A stretch of 64,000 nt of DNA, from the NCBI GenBank assembly GCA_018873245.2, contig JAEMBT020000009.1, forward strand, positions 18,259,337 to 18,323,336. Reading direction: 5' to 3'. The DNA is from Archegozetes longisetosus. Lineage: Eukaryota; Arthropoda; Arachnida; Sarcoptiformes; Trhypochthoniidae. Made by a program: the position numbers and the translations under genes. Shown here piece after piece: positions 61,001 to 64,000 of this stretch. Every line of letters starts with the position of its first letter. Positions within the stretch are counted from its first letter, which is position 1. The notes beneath the pieces were generated by a model that did no database searches, was not told where the DNA came from, and saw nothing but the letters and a program-made list of their open reading frames with translations.

Positions 61001-64000
61001 CAATTGCGTGAAGACGAGTGTGAAGTCAATGATTGCAATGGACACGGAGACTGTGTTGACGGGTCGTGTCATTGCTTTCCGGGCTATAAAGGAAAACATT
61101 GCGAAGATGGTATGACCACTACTCTTTTAGTCGATAATCACTTTTGTTGTTTCACTAATAAATTATTTTGTACTTTAGTTGACTGTTTGGATCCTGAGTG
61201 TTCAGGTCACGGTCATTGTGTGGCTGGAATGTGCTTGTGCGGCAAAGGATGGAAAGGCGCAGATTGCGCTGAACCTGATTCTGAAGCTATTCGTTGTTTA
61301 CCGGATTGTTCAGGTCACGGAAACTTCGATTTACAATTGCAGCAATGCATTTGTGATGAACGATATACTGGACCTGATTGTTCACAAGGTTCCTATTTTT
61401 TAGTTTTGAATTCTGTTCAAAAAGTTTATTACTATTACGAAAGTCGTTATAGAGTTTAAACTGAAAATCACATAACGTTACATTTATAGAGCGCTGCGAT
61501 TTGGACTGCGGTAATAACGGTCATTGTCAGAGTGGAGAATGCATTTGTGACGACGGATGGACAGGAGCAAAGTGTAGTGAACGACTTTGTGATCCTAGAT
61601 GTCTAGAACACGGACAGTGCAAGAATGGAACGTGTCTTTGTATACAAGGTTGGAATGGCAAACACTGCACTTTGGGTAAGAATCTTTTAACACTCAATCG
61701 ATTTGTTAATCTTATTGTGTTTGAGTCTCTGTTTCTCATGTTTTATTTGTGTTCATAAGACGGTTGCCCGAAGTCATGCAACAATCACGGAGATTGTGTT
61801 CAGAGAAATAATGAATGGATTTGCGAATGTGGTCAAGACTGGGGAGGAATCGATTGTAGTGTTCCACTAGAAAACATTTGCGATGATTCTAAGGATAACG
61901 ATAACGGTATGAATTGATTGAAGTTAAATATCGATATGATTTGTTTAAAACTGAATTTTTATTCCGCATAAAGATGGACTTATCGATTGTGCCGACCCAG
62001 AATGTTGTTCGAGTAAGTTTAATCAATTACGTTAGCCTTGTTTCTGGTGAATTCATTTTTTTAATCTATTAATTTATTCCATTAAAGGCAAAAGTTGCGA
62101 AGGCAAACAATTATGCTTTTCAGCATCAGATCCTCAAGACATACTTCTTCGCAAACAACCGCCAGCAGTTACCGCCTCTTTCTTCCAAAGAATGCAATTT
62201 TTAATTGAAGAAGAATCGGTTCAAAGTTATGCGCATAAAATTGCATTCAACGATAGGTAAACAAAAGTGTTTTTAGTTTTTTGGCTCAATTAATTTTTTC
62301 GTTGGTTTACTTTTGAGCCCAGTGTTTGTCTTGTGCTCTCTCTCTCTCTCTCTCTCTCTCTACTGCCTATTAATACTAACCTATTGTATCATTCCTTTAC
62401 TTTTATGCTGCAAATCAGTCTCTTTTGGAATCGATTCAACGACAGGTTAGTGGCAGCATATGATTAAAATCTTTTTTCAAAAAAATGAAACTTATAAACT
62501 GTGATTGCATTGAATTTACGCAACAAAAAGTTTGTTGACTTATGCTTTCGTTCTGTTTGTACTTTAAACGCGCTACTGTTTTACTAATCTTGAGTCTTAT
62601 TGAAAGTTAACTAAATCAATTGAAATCATTTTCGTTAAAGTCGTGCTTCTGTAATACGCGGACAAGTTGTCAATCACGGTGGACAAGGAATTACTGGCGT
62701 TCGTGTGGGTGTTGCGACAGATCCGATGTTAGGTTTCACATTGACTCGCGATACGGGTTGGTTCGATCTGATGGTGAACGGTGGTGGAGCTGTTACCCTA
62801 CACCTGCAAAGAGATCCATTCAGACCATTGCAAAGAGTAGTTATGGTTCCGTGGAATGAGATAGTGGTGATCGATCGAGTGACGCTAGCAGTCGACGAAC
62901 GCGGAAATGATAACCAAAAATTGGGCATTTGCATTGATCACGACTATGACAACATGAAACCAACAGTATTGGCCACTTGGAAGCATACATTCCAAGGTGG
63001 ATGTTCTTCAGAATCGGCACTTCTTGCAGAATCTCAAGTGGTTCAAGAATCACTGTCTATACCTGGAACTGATCTGAATCTAGTGTACCATTCGTCAAGA
63101 GTTAACGGATATCTATCTACTATTGAACTACAATTAACTCCAGAAAAAATTCCACAATCACTTCGTTTAATTCATCTTAAGATAGCGATAGAAGGCATTC
63201 TATTTGAAAAAACGTTTGAAGCTGATCCTATGATTATGTTTACATATGCCTGGAACAGAAGAAACATTTACAGACAGAAAGTATTTGGTTTGGCCACAGC
63301 TATGGTTCACGTCGGATATCAATACGTGAGTTGTGCCAACATTATCTGGGACGTTCAAACGGTTCAACTGGCAGGTCATGACATGTCTATATCGGAAATC
63401 GGTGGTTGGAATCTAGATATTCATCATAGATACAACTTCCACGAAGGAATACTACAGAAAGGAGACGGAACTAATATTTATTTGAAACAAAAATCTAAAG
63501 TTATGTTGACAACAATGGGTGACGGACAGCAAAGACCACTTCACTGCCCTTACTGTAATGGTATCGCTAAAGATCAACGACTCTTAGCCCCAGTTGCTTT
63601 GACCTCAGCTCCTGATGGAAGCATTTATGTCGGAGATTTCAATTTAGTTCGAAGACTCAAAACCGATGGAACTGTTCAGACTGTTATTGAACTAAGCGAG
63701 TCTTCAGTGGCTTATAAATACCACTTAGCAGTTGGTCCAATAGATGGCAAATTGTATTTCAGTGATCCTGAAAAGCATCAAATTCTACGTGCTATCAGTT
63801 TAGATCAACCAATAGATCCCAGAAACAATTTAGAGATTGTCGTAGGAACTGGTGTCAAATGCCTTCCAGGAGACCGAAGTGCTTGTGGTGATGGAAGACT
63901 TGCTCGCGATGCGAGACTTTCATATCCTAAAGGATTGGCGATTGCATCGAACGGTGAGATATATGTGGCTGACGGAACTAATATTAGATATGTTGACGCA
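48800..64000 (+). CDS. Ten-m: Teneurin (Ten-m-like), exons 1-14, 3' end outside window
   Basis: Type II transmembrane cell-adhesion and signalling protein of the teneurin family. In animals these act at neuronal and other cell surfaces as homophilic partners or as ligands of latrophilin-type receptors. Joining 48800-49055, 56969-57226, 57846-57945, 58372-58553, 59141-59761, 59988-60494, 60915-61109, 61179-61388, 61490-61675, 61760-61906, 61974-62012, 62088-62256, 62419-62445 and 62641-64000 gives 1,419 uninterrupted codons; every junction is GT-AG with matching phase. Domains: cytoplasmic 1-244; TM about 245-266; Ser-Gly linker; eight EGF repeats about 613-888; Cys-rich Asp/Asn segment; transthyretin-like fold from about 968; FN-plug; NHL propeller from about 1280. 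Teneurins usually run 2,500-3,000 residues, so roughly half is present. The family call is near certain. Ten-m rather than Ten-a rests on remembered similarity of the cytoplasmic [12 protein letters not shown] motif and EGF spacing, and is less sure. Confidence 0.93.
49808..49865. repeat. Tandem repeat, 16-17 bp unit, in teneurin intron 1
   Basis: Four copies of TTGCTCAAAAAAAGC-type units. Confidence 0.85.
51004..51023. repeat. (ATA)n microsatellite
   Basis: Six to seven ATA units. Confidence 0.85.
53227..53344 (+). other. Signal-peptide-like micro-ORF / possible exon inside teneurin intron 1
   Basis: ATG at 53227 begins [14 protein letters not shown], a convincing signal-peptide-like run, and stops after 32 codons (53323-53325). 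In a second frame, an acceptor-like CTGTGCTTTCCAG at 53291 and a GAG|GTAACT donor at 53345 bound a 53-base stretch encoding [17 protein letters not shown]. That exon enters in phase 1, as teneurin exon 1 would need, but leaves in phase 0, so as a cassette it would shift the teneurin frame. Neither reading can be confirmed. Confidence 0.15.
56251..56293 (+). repeat. Interstitial TTAGG-like repeat in teneurin intron 1
   Basis: The cleanest of the five: about eight 5-base units, TTAGG and TTGGG, without interruption. Confidence 0.85.
56969..57226 (+). CDS. Ten-m: Teneurin exon 2: proline-rich cytoplasmic motif and conserved RTASG block
   Basis: Residues 86-171, phase 1 at both ends (258 bases). 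Acceptor TTCTGTAG, donor G|GTATGT. Contains [15 protein letters not shown], a polyproline stretch of the kind that in vertebrate teneurins is thought to bind SH3 adaptors (established for the family, inferred here). It ends with [17 protein letters not shown], close to the conserved RTPSGxxxIP block found in the cytoplasmic domain of arthropod and vertebrate teneurins. That block is the strongest N-terminal evidence for the gene identity. An unspliced read-through would stop at 57298. Confidence 0.88.
57227..57845 (+). other. Teneurin intron 2
   Basis: 619 bases between GTATGT and TTTATTTAG. AT-rich; nothing else seen in it. Confidence 0.8.
57846..57945 (+). CDS. Ten-m: Teneurin exon 3: cytoplasmic linker
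   Basis: 100 bases, entering in phase 1 (G|AC giving Asp) and leaving in phase 2 (AG|GTAAAT). It encodes a Gly/Asn/Lys-rich polar peptide, from [10 protein letters not shown] to KSESKKNI, joining the RTASG block to the membrane-proximal segment. Its odd length means that skipping it alone would shift the frame, whereas skipping exons 3 and 4 together would not. Low intrinsic conservation; the call rests on phase and good splice sites. Confidence 0.8.
57946..58371 (+). other. Teneurin intron 3
   Basis: 426 bases, AG|GTAAAT to TTAAATTCCAG. Nothing notable inside. Confidence 0.75.
58372..58553 (+). CDS. Ten-m: Teneurin exon 4: transmembrane helix
   Basis: 182 bases, phase 2 in and phase 1 out (ATG A|GTAAGT). 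The peptide has a basic, cytoplasmic-side stretch ([18 protein letters not shown]) followed by about 20 hydrophobic residues ([19 protein letters not shown]), residues about 245-266. A Cys-Ser-Trp-basic-Cys motif just before the helix resembles other teneurins. Positive charges on the N-terminal side fit the N-in/C-out type II topology of the family. The frame was chosen by phase continuity; the longer ATG-initiated frame over the same DNA is a shadow. Confidence 0.88.
58554..59140 (+). other. Teneurin intron 4
   Basis: 587 bases, GTAAGT to TTATTATTTAG. Its last 70 bases hold an ATG (59071) that reads in frame into exon 5 with a hydrophobic N-terminus; see findings. Confidence 0.78.
59141..59761 (+). 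CDS. Ten-m: Teneurin exon 5: extracellular juxtamembrane linker with Ser-Gly repeats
   Basis: 621 bases, phase 1 at both ends (donor ATG A|GTAAGT). Low-complexity, acidic and Ser-rich linker between membrane and EGF region, residues about 266-472. It has a basic KSKR (residues 300-303) that could be a furin-type cleavage site, and a 24-base tandem duplication (59341-59388) giving SGQLHGSG then SGQLHDSG then SGD. Clustered Ser-Gly next to Asp/Glu is the usual context for glycosaminoglycan attachment, and Drosophila Ten-m has been described as a proteoglycan. Sequence conservation is low; placement relies on splice phase and on continuity with the flanking exons. Confidence 0.85.
59341..59388 (+). 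repeat. 24-bp in-frame tandem duplication encoding Ser-Gly-Gln-Leu-His units
   Basis: Two copies of a 24-base unit (59341-59364, 59365-59388), one codon difference (GGC to GAC) plus a silent change, followed by a third partial start AGTGGTGAT. Encodes two eight-residue units with Ser-Gly pairs. Confidence 0.9.
59762..59987 (+). other. Teneurin intron 5
   Basis: 226 bases, GTAAGT to GAAAATTTAG. Nothing else seen. Confidence 0.8.
59988..60494 (+). CDS. Ten-m: Teneurin exon 6: pre-EGF domain and EGF repeat 1
   Basis: 507 bases, phase 1/1. Encodes the conserved segment before the EGF repeats, with hallmarks [37 protein letters not shown] and [10 protein letters not shown]. The last is the jelly-roll-like region seen N-terminal to teneurin EGFs. 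EGF1 follows (residues about 613-640) with six cysteines in [17 protein letters not shown] and GDNC. The donor TATA|GTAAGT at 60495 is chosen because the next exon continues with the EGF2 sequence; read-through without splicing would run to a stop at 60626-60628. Confidence 0.95.
60495..60914 (+). other. Teneurin intron 6
   Basis: 420 bases, GTAAGT to TGCTTTATAG; AT-rich with nothing else recognised. Confidence 0.8.
60915..61109 (+). CDS. Ten-m: Teneurin exon 7: EGF repeats 2 and 3
   Basis: 195 bases, phase 1/1. EGF2 ([19 protein letters not shown], ending in GKEC) has only five cysteines: the third position is Tyr. This matches the known teneurin pattern in which EGF2 leaves an unpaired cysteine that crosslinks two subunits. 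EGF3 ([21 protein letters not shown]) has the normal six. The acceptor at 60914 keeps VCPVLC in frame; the alternative AG three bases on would drop one codon and is equally spliceable. Confidence 0.95.
61110..61178 (+). other. Teneurin intron 7: 69 bases, stop-free, multiple of three
   Basis: G|GTATGA donor and TACTTTAG acceptor. The intron is open in the teneurin frame, so exons 7 and 8 read as one ORF. It is treated as an intron because its removal restores the family spacing [15 protein letters not shown] between EGF3 and EGF4. Confidence 0.8.
61179..61388 (+). CDS. Ten-m: Teneurin exon 8: EGF repeats 4 and 5
   Basis: 210 bases, phase 1/1. EGF4: [23 protein letters not shown] (six cysteines). 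EGF5: [22 protein letters not shown], with the third cysteine replaced (Asn-Phe), leaving five. Loss of one cysteine from EGF5 as well as from EGF2 is the hallmark of covalent teneurin homodimers. Donor CAAG|GTTCCT is weaker than its neighbours. Confidence 0.95.
61490..61675 (+). CDS. Ten-m: Teneurin exon 9: EGF repeats 6 and 7
   Basis: 186 bases, phase 1/1, acceptor CATTTATAG, donor TTGG|GTAAG. EGF6: [23 protein letters not shown]7: [23 protein letters not shown]. Both have six cysteines. The [12 protein letters not shown] run is almost invariant in arthropod teneurins. The following 84-base intron (61676-61759) is also a multiple of three but carries an in-frame TAA at its very 3' end. Confidence 0.95.
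61760..61906 (+). CDS. Ten-m: Teneurin exon 10: EGF repeat 8 and start of Cys-rich segment
   Basis: 147 bases, phase 1/1. EGF8: [21 protein letters not shown]. The sequence then enters [12 protein letters not shown], the Asp/Asn-rich stretch that continues in the next exon. Acceptor TTCATAAG is weak in pyrimidines, but phase and homology agree. Confidence 0.94.
61974..62012 (+). CDS. Ten-m: Teneurin exon 11: 39-base microexon, Asp/Cys-rich
   Basis: 39 bases, phase 1/1, flanked by introns of 67 and 75 bases. Encodes [13 protein letters not shown]. Joined to the end of exon 10 it gives [16 protein letters not shown], the acidic double-Cys motif that follows EGF8 in all teneurins. Skipping would be in frame and would delete this motif. 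Confidence 0.93.
62088..62256 (+). CDS. Ten-m: Teneurin exon 12: Cys-rich tail and [13 protein letters not shown] motif
   Basis: 169 bases, phase 1 in, phase 2 out (GATAG|GTAAAC). Encodes CEGKQLC, then the strongly conserved [19 protein letters not shown] and [13 protein letters not shown], ending AFND. This stretch leads into the transthyretin-like fold of the ectodomain. Confidence 0.95.
62335..62361 (+). repeat. (CT)n tract in teneurin intron 12, upstream of the 27-base microexon
   Basis: About 26 bases of uninterrupted CT within the 162-base intron, ending 57 bases before the microexon. It could bind polypyrimidine-tract factors; that is inference only. Confidence 0.9.
62419..62445 (+). 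CDS. Ten-m: Teneurin exon 13: 27-base microexon (SLFWNRFND)
   Basis: 27 bases, phase 2 at both ends, acceptor CAAATCAG, donor GACAG|GTTAGT. With it the protein reads [20 protein letters not shown]; without it [11 protein letters not shown]. Drosophila Ten-m, from memory, contains a matching FNxSxFWNxFNxSRxxVIRG, so inclusion is probably the ancestral form. Its 3' end (ATTCAACGACAG) nearly repeats the 3' end of exon 12 (ATTCAACGATAG). It is too short for ordinary gene finders. Confidence 0.85.
62446..62640 (+). other. Teneurin intron 13
   Basis: 195 bases, GTTAGT to TTTTCGTTAAAG; nothing else seen. Confidence 0.8.
62641..64000 (+). CDS. Ten-m: Teneurin exon 14: transthyretin-like fold, FN-plug and first NHL blades (runs off the window)
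   Basis: 1,360 bases, entered in phase 2, with 453 stop-free codons to the last base. It opens with [11 protein letters not shown] and [17 protein letters not shown] (transthyretin-like domain, to about residue 1040). The FN-plug follows ([75 protein letters not shown]). NHL propeller blades begin near residue 1280 ([52 protein letters not shown]). These motifs are diagnostic of teneurins. No GT donor interrupts the first NHL blades. The exon continues beyond 64000. Confidence 0.97.

Noticed and set aside
62620-63053. ORFs on both strands within teneurin exon 14
   Set aside because: Shadows of the true teneurin frame, which is open for 453 codons and homologous throughout.

Overview
This is one AT-rich (roughly 70% A+T by eye) stretch of animal nuclear DNA. 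It holds the 5' two-thirds of a single confidently recognised gene, a teneurin, on the + strand from about 48.75 kb to the right edge, preceded by about 48 kb with no recognisable conserved gene. The gene is split by GT-AG introns, many of only 67-101 bases. The protein is closest, from memory, to arthropod Ten-m: same EGF order, a [12 protein letters not shown] cytoplasmic motif and the FW-containing microexon region. TTAGG-like interstitial repeats also point to an arthropod. A small, compact-intron arthropod such as an acariform mite would fit, but the species cannot be fixed from the sequence.

Layout. 1-4.96 kb: no known gene, but several minus-strand open stretches with splice signals, of which a membrane-anchored first exon (3768 to 3471) is the best. 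5-23.6 kb: AT-rich DNA with microsatellites, minisatellites and one TTAGG-like patch. 23.6-23.92 kb: possible small minus-strand gene with mini-exons. 24-43.1 kb: AT-rich DNA with the longest (CT)n tract, tandem repeats and two TTAGG-like patches. 43.1-46.2 kb: a proline-rich exon-like ORF and a phase-compatible two-exon model for a small secreted protein with a TATA box. 48.75-64.0 kb: teneurin exons 1-14 (first intron 7.9 kb).

The 14 teneurin exons join in frame into 1,419 codons that remain open at base 64000. In order they encode: a cytoplasmic domain of about 244 residues with a proline-rich motif; one transmembrane helix; a Ser-Gly-rich juxtamembrane linker; a conserved pre-EGF segment; eight EGF repeats, with EGF2 and EGF5 lacking one cysteine (the family's covalent-dimer signature); a Cys-rich Asp/Asn segment; a transthyretin-like fold; the FN-plug; and the start of the NHL beta-propeller. 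The rest of the NHL propeller, the YD shell and the C-terminal toxin-like/TCAP region must lie to the right of the window.

Most short ORFs elsewhere are what an AT-rich genome gives by chance. Only those with extra support (splice sites, compatible phase, signal peptide or TATA box) are listed, at low confidence.
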